Shown: positions 16,744-26,512, numbered from the stretch's first letter. The stretch is 64,000 nucleotides of DNA from Streptomyces zhihengii (GCF_016919245.1 NZ_JAFEJA010000001.1:4541501-4605500); one strand, 5' to 3'. The notes: generated by a model from the sequence alone, not told the origin. Numbers and translations: made by a program.

Positions 16744-17685
16744 TTATGCCGCGCGACGCGCCGCGTACTCACCGATCTCGCGCATCGGCGGGCGTTCCTC
16801 CGTGTCCACCGGGTGGGTGCGCGGGACGAAGCCCTGTGCGGAACGCTCGAACTGGGTGAGCGCCGGGCGGACCAAGTGACCGCGCGCCAGTCTCAGTTGG
16901 GCGGTGCGGTAGATGGTCGCGGCCATCCGGCCGAGGGCCTGGCCGTCCTGGTGGCGGTGCAGGCGGGTGCCCACGTCGACCTGGGCGAGGGCGTCCATGC
17001 CGACCAGGTTCAGCGCGTCGACGAGCAGGCCCAGCTCGACGCCGTAGCCGACGGGGAACGGCAGTTGTTCGAGCAGCGTGCGCCGGGCCGCGTACTCGCC
17101 GCCGAGCGGCTGGACGAATCCGGCCAGTTGCGGCCAGTGCAGGTTGAGCAGCGGGCGGGCCACCAGCTCCGTCACCCGGCCGCCCTGGCCGGGTTCGTTG
17201 CCGTACGGGCGGTCGTACATCGCCTTGACGAACTGCACGTCGGGCTCGGTGAGCAGCGGGCCGACGATGCCGGAGACGAAGTCCGCGGAGAACTCGCGCA
17301 GGTCCGCGTCGACGAAGCAGACGATGTCGCCGCCGGTCGCCAGCAGCGAGCGCCACAGCACCTCGCCCTTGCCCGGCACGGCGGGCAGCCGCGGGAGGAT
17401 CGCGTCGCGGTGCACCACCCGGGCGCCCGCCTCCCGCGCGACCTCGGCCGTCCGGTCCGTGGACCCGGAGTCCACGACCACCAGCTCGTCGACGAGCGGC
17501 ACCGCGTCCGTCATCAGCTCGTCGCGGATCACGGTGACGATCTCGCCGACGGTGGCCTCCTCGTTCAGGGCGGGGAGGACCACGCTGACCGTGGTGTTCT
17601 GCTTGGCGGCGAGCAGCCGGCCCAGGGGGCGGTCGGCCACCGACCAGGACCGCCGGGCCAGCCAGCGCTCCACCTCATCCAGCAC
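16744..17685 (-). CDS. gpgS: Glucosyl-3-phosphoglycerate synthase (GpgS-like GT2/GT81)
   Basis: A 313-residue GT-A glycosyltransferase. Visible are the nucleotide-sugar start VSVVLPALNEEATVGEIV, VVDSGSTDRTAEVA, the metal-binding DADL in VCFVDADLREF, and the acceptor region VTELVARPLLNLHWPQLAGFVQPLGGEYAARR with FPVGYGVELGLL, all typical of mycobacterial GpgS. The reaction is NDP-glucose plus 3-phosphoglycerate giving glucosyl-3-phosphoglycerate, precursor of glucosylglycerate and methylglucose polysaccharides. GTG 17685 is chosen, with ggag 7 nt upstream. The matching phosphatase GpgP is not obvious nearby. Clustering with otsAB suggests a compatible-solute role. Confidence 0.88.
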   Translation of the reverse strand: MLDEVERWLARRSWSVADRPLGRLLAAKQNTTVSVVLPALNEEATVGEIVTVIRDELMTDAVPLVDELVVVDSGSTDRTAEVAREAGARVVHRDAILPRLPAVPGKGEVLWRSLLATGGDIVCFVDADLREFSADFVSGIVGPLLTEPDVQFVKAMYDRPYGNEPGQGGRVTELVARPLLNLHWPQLAGFVQPLGGEYAARRTLLEQLPFPVGYGVELGLLVDALNLVGMDALAQVDVGTRLHRHQDGQALGRMAATIYRTAQLRLARGHLVRPALTQFERSAQGFVPRTHPVDTEERPPMREIGEYAARRAA

Positions 17686-17810
17686 GTGATCTCCATCTCG
17701 CGGATCGGACGACCAGCTCAAACCGTCCGGGGGTTCGGTTACAGTCTTGAACAACGCGGACGGCCGTTGCATGTCGGGGTCGTCACGCGGACAAGCCCAA
17801 CAATCGAATA

Positions 17811-17940
17811 CCGCTCATCCAGAGGGGCAGAGGGATACGGCCCGTTGAAGCCCCGGCAACCCTCCAGCCGGTCTCGTTCTCATCAGAAGCGAGGCTCCCG
17901 GCTAGGGAAGGTGCCAAATCCGTCTCATGGCGAGATGCGC
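17811..17940 (+). ncRNA. SAM-I (S-box) riboswitch upstream of thrC
   Basis: The leader carries the S-box core in order: agaggggcagagggat, gcccgttgaagccccggcaa, cctccagccgg, a variable stem-loop, gctagggaaggtgccaaatc. P1 is short: the catc at the 5' side pairs with gatg at 17934-17937 with an internal mismatch. The position 35-165 bp before thrC fits control of the homoserine branch by S-adenosylmethionine: high SAM would turn thrC off or redirect homoserine. The switching mechanism (attenuation or translation) cannot be read by eye; no U-tract terminator follows. Confidence 0.85.
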
Positions 17941-17974
17941 CATGAGGAAGATGAGGAGAAAGGGCCTCGCCTCC

Positions 17975-19261
17975 ATGGCTTCACAGACTGTCGTGACCAC
18001 TGCCGACACCGTCGACCTCGGACCCGCCGCCGGCCTCTCGTGCCGCGAGTGCGGCGAGCGCTTCGCCCTCGGTCCGATCTTCGCCTGCGAGATCTGTTTC
18101 GGGCCGCTCGAAGTGGCCTACGACTTCCCGAGCGGCGACCCCGAGGGCCTGCGCAAGCGGATCGAGAACGGTCCCGAGAACATCTGGCGCTACGCCCCGC
18201 TGCTGCCCGTCCCCGCCGACGTGGCCGACAAGCCGAACCTGAACCCGGGCTGGACCAAGCTCGTCAAGGCGGACAACCTCGCCCGCGAGCTGGGCGTCGA
18301 GACGGGGAAGCTCTTCGTCAAGGACGACTCCGGCAACCCGACGCACTCCTTCAAGGACCGCGTCGTCGCCCAGGCCATCGAGGCCGCGCGCGCCTTCGGC
18401 TTCACCACCCTGTCCTGCTCGTCCACGGGCAACCTGGCCGGCGCGGTGGGCGCCGCCGCCGCCCGGGCCGGGTTCCGCTCCTGCGTCTTCATCCCGCACG
18501 ACCTGGAGCAGGGCAAGGTCGTCATGGCCGCGGTGTACGGCGGCGAGCTCGTCGGCATCGAGGGCAACTACGACGACGTGAACCGTTTCTGCTCGGAGCT
18601 CATCGGCGACCCGGCGGGCGAGGGCTGGGGCTTCGTCAACGTCAACCTCCGCCCGTACTACGGCGAGGGCTCCAAGACGCTGGCGTACGAGATCTGCGAG
18701 CAGCTCGGCTGGCGGATCCCGGACCAGATCGTCATCCCGATCGCCTCCGGCTCCCAGCTCACCAAGATCGACAAGGGCATCCAGGAGCTGATCAAGCTCG
18801 GGCTCGTCGAGGACCGGCCGTACAAGATCTTCGGCGCGCAGGCCGAGGGCTGCTCCCCGGTGTCGGTGGCCTTCAAGGCCGGCCACGACGTGGTGCGCCC
18901 GCAGAAGCCGGACACCATCGCCAAGTCCCTGGCGATCGGCAACCCGGCCGACGGCCCGTACGTCCTGGACATCTGCCGCCGCACCGGCGGCGCCGTCGAG
19001 GACGTCACGGACGAGCAGATCGTGGACGCGATCAAGCTGCTGGCCCGCACCGAGGGCATCTTCACGGAGACCGCGGGCGGCACCACCCTCGGTGTGGCGA
19101 AGAAGCTGATCGAGGCCGGCGCCATCGACCCGTCCCTGACCACGGTCGTCATCAACACGGGTGACGGCCTGAAGACCCTCGACGCGGTGGCCCCCACAGC
19201 GGGTATGTCCGCAGTCATCCGCCCCAACCTGGACTCTTTCCGAGAGGCTGGCCTCGCATGA
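17975..19261 (+). CDS. thrC: Threonine synthase ThrC
   Basis: A 428-residue fold-type II PLP enzyme converting O-phosphohomoserine to threonine. It has an N-terminal rubredoxin-like cysteine pair set (LSCRECGERF, FACEICFGPL), found in the long actinobacterial ThrC class. The PLP lysine is Lys127 in THSFKDRVV; the phosphate cup is SCSSTGNLAGAVG and a C-terminal INTGDGLKT closes the site. Start: ATG 17975 after the run gaggagaaaggg; in-frame ATGs at 17927, 17942 and 17951 fall in the riboswitch leader. Preceded by a SAM riboswitch; its stop overlaps the start of a ThiS-like gene (ATGA). Confidence 0.93.
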   Translation: MASQTVVTTADTVDLGPAAGLSCRECGERFALGPIFACEICFGPLEVAYDFPSGDPEGLRKRIENGPENIWRYAPLLPVPADVADKPNLNPGWTKLVKADNLARELGVETGKLFVKDDSGNPTHSFKDRVVAQAIEAARAFGFTTLSCSSTGNLAGAVGAAAARAGFRSCVFIPHDLEQGKVVMAAVYGGELVGIEGNYDDVNRFCSELIGDPAGEGWGFVNVNLRPYYGEGSKTLAYEICEQLGWRIPDQIVIPIASGSQLTKIDKGIQELIKLGLVEDRPYKIFGAQAEGCSPVSVAFKAGHDVVRPQKPDTIAKSLAIGNPADGPYVLDICRRTGGAVEDVTDEQIVDAIKLLARTEGIFTETAGGTTLGVAKKLIEAGAIDPSLTTVVINTGDGLKTLDAVAPTAGMSAVIRPNLDSFREAGLA

Positions 19262-19536
19262 GCGTCAACGTCCGCATCCCCACCATCCTGCGCACCTACA
19301 CGGGCGGCCGGGCCGAGGTGAGTGCCGAGGGCGCGACCCTCGCGCAGGTCATCGAGGACCTGGAGAAGAACCACACCGGGATCGCCGCCCGCGTCCTGGA
19401 CGACCAGGGCAAGCTGCGCCGCTTCGTGAACGTGTACGTGAACGACGACGACGTGCGCTTCGAGCAGGGCCTCGACACCGCGACGCCGGACGGCGCGGGC
19501 GTCTCGATCATCCCCGCCGTGGCCGGCGGCTGCTGA
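19258..19536 (+). CDS. ThiS/MoaD/CysO-like sulfur-carrier protein with GGC tail
   Basis: A 92-residue ubiquitin-like (beta-grasp) protein: MSVNVRIPTILRTYTGG, a central helix LAQVIEDLEKN, and the end VSIIPAVAGGC. The AVAGG end is that of sulfur carriers activated as thiocarboxylates. Here a cysteine follows the Gly-Gly, so the tail would need trimming first, as seen in carrier systems that use a JAMM/Mec-type protease. Its start overlaps the thrC stop (ATGA), so it is translationally coupled to a PLP enzyme related to O-acetyl/phosphoserine sulfhydrylases. A CysO-like role in amino-acid sulfur supply is likely but not proven. Confidence 0.85.
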   Translation: MSVNVRIPTILRTYTGGRAEVSAEGATLAQVIEDLEKNHTGIAARVLDDQGKLRRFVNVYVNDDDVRFEQGLDTATPDGAGVSIIPAVAGGC

Positions 19537-19587
19537 TCCTTTCCCGCGTTTCTCGCCCGGTTCGGGGGCGAGTTACCCAGAGTTACC

Positions 19588-19626
19588 GAATTGCCCCCTC
19601 CGCTCGAGAAGCGGAGGGGGCAATTC
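19588..19626 (+). terminator. Strong terminator after thrC operon
   Basis: 17-bp perfect stem (gaattgccccctccgct / agcggagggggcaattc) with a 5-nt loop, 51 bp after the carrier gene stop. The AT-rich base is unusual for the region. Confidence 0.85.
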
Positions 19627-19967
19627 TGCATGGTTAGACGCGATAGAGTCTGGGAAGCCCCCTCCGCCGACCCGGCTCGAATGCGCCCCGCACCGTAAGA
19701 ATGCGGCCAAAGTCTGCGGTCGAATTGCCTTAAAAGTGCCGCTATGTCGGGCCCGACTTGCCCGGGAATTCAGCGGATTCGCAGGGATCGGCCGATCGGC
19801 CGTGCCCGGATTTCTCGTCCGACTGACCTGTTGCAGAGGGCAGTTGGGCAGATACATTCAGCCGCGGTCGACGCGTTCCGGCGCACACCCCTCCTGTCGG
19901 GGGTGAGGTCTACCCAGGGTCCGCGAAGTGCGGTCCTGCGCAAGGGCCAGTAATAGGGGAGTTAGGC
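19627..19967. promoter_or_regulatory. Cold-shock gene leader region
   Basis: 340 bp without a gene, less GC-rich than the surroundings. It should contain the csp promoter and a long 5' leader, as is common for cold-shock genes. A 14-bp palindrome CGGCCGATCGGCCG lies at 19789-19802. A ribosome site (ggggag) precedes the csp ATG. Confidence 0.45.
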
Positions 19968-20171
19968 ATGGCTCAGGGCACCGTCAAGTGGTTCAACGCG
20001 GAGAAGGGGTACGGCTTCATCGCGGTCGACGGTGGTGCGGATGTTTTCGTCCACTACAGCGCGATCCAGATGGACGGGTACCGCACCCTTGAAGAAGGTC
20101 AGCGAGTCGAATTCGAGATCTCGCAGGGCCAGAAGGGTCCGCAGGCGGACATGGTCAAGCTCGCCGTCTGA
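19968..20171 (+). CDS. CspA-family cold-shock protein
   Basis: 67 residues, a single OB-fold nucleic-acid chaperone. RNP1 is KGYGFI (residues 13-18) and RNP2 is VFVHY (residues 26-30, one residue from the usual VFVHF). These proteins bind single-stranded RNA and DNA and loosen mRNA structure during cold shock or stationary phase. It has its own leader and a strong following terminator, so it is a single-gene transcript just before groEL. Confidence 0.96.
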   Translation: MAQGTVKWFNAEKGYGFIAVDGGADVFVHYSAIQMDGYRTLEEGQRVEFEISQGQKGPQADMVKLAV

Positions 20172-20208
20172 TCCGACTGATCCAGGCGCGTTCGGCCACC
20201 GACGCACT

Positions 20209-20258
20209 CACGCACGAGGGGCTCGCATCCCACCCGGGACGCGGGCCCCTCGTGCGTG
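20209..20258 (+). terminator. Terminator after cold-shock gene
   Basis: 14-bp perfect stem cacgcacgaggggc / gcccctcgtgcgtg with a 22-nt loop, 37 bp after the stop. Confidence 0.7.
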
Positions 20259-20354
20259 CGCGCGTGCGCGCGGAGGCAAGCGGCCGTTCCCCGGCGGCGC
20301 TTGCGCCCTCCCGCCGCCCGGCCACCGCCCCTCACCGGGCCTTCTTCGAAGGCG
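20259..20354. other. GC-rich spacer between csp and groEL
   Basis: No gene; GC-rich sequence between the csp terminator and the groEL promoter, with an alternating gtgcgcgcgtgcgcgcg run. Confidence 0.4.
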
Positions 20355-20381
20355 CTTGCACTCTCAGGGGTCGAGTGCTAA
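20355..20381 (+). promoter_or_regulatory. groEL promoter overlapped by CIRCE box 1
   Basis: CIRCE structure CTTGCACTC - 9 bp - GAGTGCTAA. The right half is perfect; the left half has two mismatches to TTAGCACTC. The same bases give a promoter: TTGCAC at 20356-20361, 17-bp spacing, TAATCA at 20379-20384. HrcA bound here would block RNA polymerase directly. Confidence 0.9.
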
Positions 20382-20390
20382 TCATTGGCG

Positions 20391-20417
20391 TTAGCACTCT
20401 CCCAGTGAGAGTGACAG
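20391..20417 (+). promoter_or_regulatory. CIRCE box 2 upstream of groEL
   Basis: TTAGCACTC (perfect half) - 9 bp - GAGTGACAG (6 of 9). It directly follows box 1 with a 9-bp gap, so four half sites are spaced evenly. It lies in the transcribed leader about 130 bp before the groEL ATG. Confidence 0.82.
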
Positions 20418-20437
20418 AACTTGGATCGTTCAGGTGA

Positions 20438-22168
<1,731 letters not shown>

Positions 22169-22203
22169 TCCGGCTCCCCGGATCGGACCCAGTCCGTCTC
22201 GTT

Positions 22204-22243
22204 CCGAGGGCGGCACCCCACTCCCAGGGGGTGCCGCCCTCGG
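22204..22243 (+). terminator. Terminator after groEL
   Basis: 16-bp perfect stem ccgagggcggcacccc / ggggtgccgccctcgg with an 8-nt loop, 35 bp after the stop; followed by gcgtttcc. Confidence 0.8.
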
Positions 22244-22327
22244 GCGTTTCCGTACAACGGCGGCGCGCGGCCCGCCCGCGGGCGGGGTGGCGCGGCGCGG
22301 GTGGTGCAGCCGCCGGGGCGGGGTGGC

Positions 22328-22588
22328 TCAGCGCTCGTAGTGGTAGCGGCAGGCGGCGACCCGGATCTCGTCGTCGACGATCTTGTAGACGAGACGGTGC
22401 TCGTCGGTGATCCGGCGCGACCAGTAGCCCTGGAAGCCGTGCTTGAGAGGCTCTGGCTTCCCGATGCCCTCGTTGCCGTTGCGCGCGATGTCCTGGAGCA
22501 GGGTGTTGATGCGCTTCAGGACCTTGCGGTCCTGGGCCTGCCACCAGACGTAGTCGGCCCAGCTCGACTCGTCCCAGACGAACTTCAC
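22328..22588 (-). CDS. yoeB: YoeB/Txe-family mRNA interferase toxin
   Basis: 86 residues matching YoeB in full: VKFVWDESSWADYVWWQ, KVLKRINTLLQDI, GIGKPEPLKHGFQGYWSRRITDEHRLVYKI and the terminal CRYHY. The catalytic set of YoeB (Glu46, Arg65, His83 in E. coli numbering) has counterparts in GKPEPLK, SRRITDEHR and RYHYE. It binds the ribosome and cuts mRNA. GTG start, overlapping the antitoxin stop by 4 nt (GTGA), so toxin translation depends on the antitoxin. It looks intact. Confidence 0.93.
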   Translation of the reverse strand: MKFVWDESSWADYVWWQAQDRKVLKRINTLLQDIARNGNEGIGKPEPLKHGFQGYWSRRITDEHRLVYKIVDDEIRVAACRYHYER

Positions 22589-22836
22589 TCGGCGAGCTCC
22601 CTGATCGTCCCGCCGCCGTTCTCCAGGCGGTCGATGGAGGCCAGCAGCCGCCGTGCGTTCTCCGGGCTGCGCAGCAGATAGGCGGTCTCCTTCAGGGACT
22701 CGTACTCGGCGAGCGCGACGATCACCACGGGCTCGCGTCCGGCCCTGGTCACTATGACCTCCTCGCGGTCGTCGACCACCGCGTTCAAGGTCTCGGCGTA
22801 CTTCGCGCGGGACTCGGTGTAGGTCATGGTGCGCAT
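22585..22836 (-). CDS. yefM: YefM/Phd-family antitoxin
   Basis: 83 residues. The N-terminal DNA-binding Phd/YefM fold (MTYTESRAKYAETLNAVVDD, VIVTRAGREPVVIVALAEYESLKETAYLL) is followed by a C-terminal toxin-neutralising tail. ATG 22836 or 22827 (MTYTES) may start translation. It precedes the toxin gene, as is usual. TGTAC-rich operators lie directly upstream, consistent with conditional autoregulation by the YefM-YoeB complex. Confidence 0.93.
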   Translation of the reverse strand: MRTMTYTESRAKYAETLNAVVDDREEVIVTRAGREPVVIVALAEYESLKETAYLLRSPENARRLLASIDRLENGGGTIRELAE

Positions 22837-22851
22837 GGTCTGCTCCCGATA

Positions 22852-22886
22852 GGTACAACATCCTGTACGTACAGAAAACTGTACGT
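22852..22886. promoter_or_regulatory. YefM-YoeB operator cluster
   Basis: Contains GGTACAAC (22852-22859), the perfect palindrome TGTACGTACA (22864-22873) and a further TGTACGT (22880-22886), spaced about 12-16 bp. E. coli YefM recognises TGTACA-type palindromes, so these are its likely targets and overlap the operon promoter. Confidence 0.7.
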
Positions 22887-22958
22887 CTCGGGGGCAGTGG
22901 GCAGCAAGCCCGTCGTAAGGGCCCGGGCGGCCGATTCAGGTCGCGGGAGCCGGGTGGC

Positions 22959-23921
22959 TCAGCGGGGGTGGTGCAGGTCGCGCCAGGTGCGGGGGGAGAT
23001 GCCGTAGGCGCGTTTGAACACCTTGCTGAAGTGGGTCGCGTCCACGAAGCCCCAGCGGCGGCCCGTCGCGGCGATGGTGCGCAGGCGGCCGTGGGGGCCG
23101 GCCAGTTCCCTGCGGCACTCGGCCAGGCGCCGTGCGCGGACATGGTCGCCGAGGCTGATGCCCGAGCGGGACAGCACGGCGTAGAGGTGCCGTACGGAGA
23201 TGCCGTGCGCGGCCGCGATCCGGGCCGCCGAGAGGTCGCGGTCGGCCAGGTGCTCGCGGATCCAGGCGGTGATCCGCAGGCTCAGGGTCGCCTCCAGCGG
23301 CGCCCTGGCCCGGGCCGTGTCGCCGTGCTGGGACGTCAGGACGGCACGCAGGAGTTCGACGCTCGGCTCCACGACGGCCTCGGCGGGCGCGCCCCCGTGC
23401 AGCGCGTCGTCGTCGGCCAGCCGGGAGAAGTAGTCGAAGGCGAGCCGCGCGACGGGGTTGCCGGGGCCCAGGGCGAGCGCGCCGGTCTCCCGCAGCAGCC
23501 GGTCGGGCAGCGCGAGCGCCGCCCGGGGGAAGCGCAGGAAGTGGTGGTCCACGCCCTCGTCGAAGAGCAGGGTGTAGGGGGAGACCGACTCGTAGAGCGC
23601 GAACTCGCCCGGCCGCAGCACGCATTCGCGGCCGTTCTGCGCCACCAGGCTGGTGCCCGAGACCTGGAGGCCGAGGAAGACGGCCGGTTCCTCGTCGTCC
23701 CGGCGGGCCTGCCGTGCCGTGCGGTGGATGGTGACGGCGGTCGCCCGCGCCGAGCAGATCCGCAAGGGGCCGACGGTGCCGAGCCCGATGCGGACGGACA
23801 TGTCCTCGGCGGGCGGCCCGTGGTCGATGTCGACCGCCACCACGGACTCCCACACCGCGTGCCGGACCACTTCCTCCCGGTCCCGCGGCGGTACGAAGGC
23901 GGTGTCCAGCACGGGGCTCAT
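22959..23921 (-). CDS. AraC-family transcriptional regulator (AraC_binding_2 type)
   Basis: 320 residues. The N-terminal half is a cupin-like AraC-binding domain (GLQVSGTSLVAQNGRECVLRPGEFALYESVSPYTLLF), the C-terminal 100 residues are the double HTH: LSAARIAAAHGISVRHLYAVLSRSG and TIAATGRRWGFVDATHFSKVFKRAYGISPRTWR. These regulators usually sense small aromatic or aliphatic molecules and activate a neighbouring operon. The nearest divergent gene encodes a secreted peptidoglycan-binding-domain protein, so that is the candidate target. ATG 23921 is chosen. The effector is unknown. Confidence 0.92.
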   Translation of the reverse strand: MSPVLDTAFVPPRDREEVVRHAVWESVVAVDIDHGPPAEDMSVRIGLGTVGPLRICSARATAVTIHRTARQARRDDEEPAVFLGLQVSGTSLVAQNGRECVLRPGEFALYESVSPYTLLFDEGVDHHFLRFPRAALALPDRLLRETGALALGPGNPVARLAFDYFSRLADDDALHGGAPAEAVVEPSVELLRAVLTSQHGDTARARAPLEATLSLRITAWIREHLADRDLSAARIAAAHGISVRHLYAVLSRSGISLGDHVRARRLAECRRELAGPHGRLRTIAATGRRWGFVDATHFSKVFKRAYGISPRTWRDLHHPR

Positions 23922-24176
23922 GCGGCCGTCCCCCGCGCGCTCGGACGGTGGGGCCGATCCGGCACCACCGCGGCCCGCTCTCTCATCCGTCCCCCTCGAC
24001 GCGTACGTCTCCCGGCGCGGGACCGCCGGGATCACTGCTCGTCGGGGCGCCGGCGCCGGGCCGGCACCACCGACAACGTTTCCTGCACGGACGACACAGT
24101 CCACGACCCGCGGCATGCCTAAGGTCCGAGCCGGGACAGTCGCTGAGACGACGCCACCGACCAGAAGGGTTGCACC

Positions 24177-24686
24177 GTGCAACGAGAAATGACCAGACGC
24201 CGCACGCGGATGGGCGTGCTGGGTGCCGCGGCGATGCTGTTCGCCGCCGGCCTGACGGCCAGTCCGGTGATGACCACCCCGGCCCACGCGGCCTACGGCC
24301 CGTGCAACACGACGGTGAAGCGCACCGACGGGGTGGCCGTCCACAACTACTACGTGGTGCCCGCGCGCTCCGGCAACGGCCTGAGCTGCTACATGCGGTA
24401 CGCGACGGGGAGCGCGAACGCGGTGACGGCTTTGCAGAAGGCCATTCTGCGTTGCTACGGCACCACTGCCGCGGCCCAGAAGATCCGCGACAGCGGCGGG
24501 GCGGACGGGTCCTACGGCACCGGCACGGTGGAGGCCGTCCGGTGGCTCCAGGCCAACCGCCTCGGCGTGAGCGCCGACGGCGTCTACGGACCGGCGACCC
24601 GTGCGGCGATGAAGTGGCCGGACTACTGGCGCGACCCGTCCAACGGGCAGATCCGGTTCATCGACTGCTACAACCCGCCGTTCTGA
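24177..24686 (+). CDS. Secreted protein with peptidoglycan_binding_1 domain
   Basis: 169 residues: signal peptide (twin Arg-Arg pairs RRRTRMGVLGAAAMLFAAGL, cleavage near AHA|AYG), about 45 residues with cysteines, then a PG_binding_1-like three-helix domain (VTALQKAILRCYG..., GADGSYGTGTVEAVRWLQANRLGVSADGVYGPATRAAM). Four cysteines of the mature part probably form disulfides. No catalytic domain is attached. GTG 24177 follows agaaggg; ATG 24189 is also possible. It may act on, or hold something to, the cell wall. Divergent from the AraC regulator. Confidence 0.82.
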   Translation: MQREMTRRRTRMGVLGAAAMLFAAGLTASPVMTTPAHAAYGPCNTTVKRTDGVAVHNYYVVPARSGNGLSCYMRYATGSANAVTALQKAILRCYGTTAAAQKIRDSGGADGSYGTGTVEAVRWLQANRLGVSADGVYGPATRAAMKWPDYWRDPSNGQIRFIDCYNPPF

Positions 24687-24692
24687 GCGGCT

Positions 24693-24719
24693 GTCACGGC
24701 CGGCCGTCCCGGCCGTGAC
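24693..24719 (+). terminator. Terminator after the PG-binding protein gene
   Basis: 11-bp perfect stem gtcacggccgg / ccggccgtgac with a 5-nt loop, 7 nt after the stop. Confidence 0.7.
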
Positions 24720-24872
24720 CCCGGCTCCGACCGCCCGCCACGACCGGCCCTCCCCGGCCGTGACCCGGGCGCCCACGCGGGGCCGCCGGACCTCCTCCCT
24801 GGGGCAAACCCCCCTGGGAAGAGGCCGGTTGGCCCCGTGGGGCGATACGGCGGGACGCGAAAGGGTCGTGGC

Positions 24873-26390
24873 ATGACGATCACACGCCCCTTCCGGCACC
24901 CCGCCGTCACCGTCGCCCTCACGCTGCCCGCGCTCGCCACCGCGCTCGTCGCGCTGCCACCCGGCCCGGCCGCCGCGGCGGCTCCCGCCCGTGCCACCGC
25001 GATCCAGTGGGGCCCGTGCACCGGCATGAGCGGGCTCGACCCGCGCCAGCAGTGCGGCACCGTCTCCGTGCCGCTCGACCACGCCGACCCGTCCGGCCCC
25101 CGGATCGACCTCGCCGTCTCCCGCATCGCCAGTGAGAAGCCCGCCGCACGCCGCGGCACCCTGCTGATCATCCCCGGCGGCCCGGGGAACGCCGGGCTGC
25201 ACGAGCCCTCCCGGCGCGGACGGCAGCTCCCGCAGTCGGTGCGCGACGCCTACGACGTCGTCAGCTTCGACCCGCGCGGCACCGGACGCTCCGCCCCCGT
25301 CTCCTGCGAACTCCCGCACGAGGACCTGGCGATGGAGCGGCTGCGCCCCTGGCCCGCCGCCGACGGCTCGATCGACGCCCCCATGGCCACCGCCCGCCGG
25401 CTCGCCGACACCTGCGAGGCCGGCGACACCACGGTGCTGCGCACCGTCAGCACCCGCAACGAGGCCCGCGACATCGACCGCATCCGCGAGGCTCTCGGCG
25501 AGCGGAAGCTGTCCGCGTGGGGCGTCTCCTACGGCACGTACGCGGGGGCCGTCTACGCGCAGATGTTCCCGCACCGGACCGACCGCTGGGTCCTGGACAG
25601 CAGCGGCGACCCCGATCCGGAGCGGGTGGCGCGCGGCTGGCTCGCCAACTACGCCGTCGGCGTCGAGGACGCCTTCCCCGACTTCGCCGCCTGGGCCGCC
25701 GACCCGGCCAACCCCGACCGTCTCGCCGAGCGCGCCGAGGACGTCCGGCCGATGCTCCTGGCGCTCGCCGCCCGGCTCGACCGGGAGCCGCTCCCCTGGC
25801 CGGGCGCCAACCCCGAGGAGCTGAACGGCAACGTCCTGCGGCAGACCCTGCTCGACAGCCTCTACTCCGCGAAGCGCTTCCCGGCCCTCGCCGCGCTGAT
25901 CACCGCCGCCCGGGACGGCGGCCCGCTGCCCGCGCCGAACACCCCGCCGGACGGGGCGATGCAGAACACCGTCGCCGCCTCCCTGGCCACCATCTGCAAC
26001 GACGTGGACGCCTGGTCGGGCGACGGGCAGGCCGTCTACGAGAAGGACGTCGCCGACAGCCGCGCCCGTCATCCCCTGACGGCAGGCATGCCGGTCAACG
26101 TCATGCCGTGCGCCTTCTGGGACCTCGGCCCCACCGAGCCCACGACGCGCATCACCCCGCACGGCCCGTCCAACGTGCTGATGATCCAGAACGCGCGGGA
26201 CGTGTCCACCCCGCTGGCCGGCGCCCGGAAGATGCGCGGTGCCTTCGGCGACCGGGCCAGGATGGTGGTCGTGGACGCGGTCGGCCACGCCGCCTACGTG
26301 GACAACGGGAACGCGTGCGGCGACGCGAAGGTCACCCGCTTCCTGCTGACGGGGGAGCGGCCGGCGCGGGACGCGTACTGCGCGGCGTAG
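24873..26390 (+). CDS. Secreted alpha/beta-hydrolase, tripeptidyl-aminopeptidase (TAP) family
   Basis: 505 residues with a Sec signal peptide (TLPALATALVALPPGPAAAAAP). The alpha/beta-hydrolase fold shows the oxyanion segment IIPGGPGNAGL, the nucleophile elbow GVSYGT (Ser219), and near the C-terminus the TAP-like domain with NVLMIQNARDVSTPLAGARKM (Asp) and VDAVGHAAYV (His). This is the SlpD/E and tripeptidyl aminopeptidase group that trims N-terminal tripeptides from secreted proteins. ATG 24873 with aaaggg upstream. Confidence 0.9.
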   Translation: MTITRPFRHPAVTVALTLPALATALVALPPGPAAAAAPARATAIQWGPCTGMSGLDPRQQCGTVSVPLDHADPSGPRIDLAVSRIASEKPAARRGTLLIIPGGPGNAGLHEPSRRGRQLPQSVRDAYDVVSFDPRGTGRSAPVSCELPHEDLAMERLRPWPAADGSIDAPMATARRLADTCEAGDTTVLRTVSTRNEARDIDRIREALGERKLSAWGVSYGTYAGAVYAQMFPHRTDRWVLDSSGDPDPERVARGWLANYAVGVEDAFPDFAAWAADPANPDRLAERAEDVRPMLLALAARLDREPLPWPGANPEELNGNVLRQTLLDSLYSAKRFPALAALITAARDGGPLPAPNTPPDGAMQNTVAASLATICNDVDAWSGDGQAVYEKDVADSRARHPLTAGMPVNVMPCAFWDLGPTEPTTRITPHGPSNVLMIQNARDVSTPLAGARKMRGAFGDRARMVVVDAVGHAAYVDNGNACGDAKVTRFLLTGERPARDAYCAA

Positions 26391-26512
26391 GGCGTTTCCC
26401 GGTCGGACTCGGGGCGGCCGTCCCGCAGGTCATGACTCCTCGGGCCTGCGGGAGTTGAGTGGGAACGGGCCTCCGTCCGGAGCCCGCTCACCGCGCAGAA
26501 GAGGACACCGGA

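Noticed and set aside
20373..20399. GAGTGCTAA-N9-TTAGCACTC as the CIRCE box itself
   Set aside because: The half sites are in the reversed order; the correct boxes use the flanking half sites on either side.
23922..26288. Extension of the AraC gene to a 1109-residue protein
   Set aside because: The upstream part is antisense to the secreted hydrolase and PG-binding genes and is low-complexity; the regulator starts at ATG 23921 with family-typical length.
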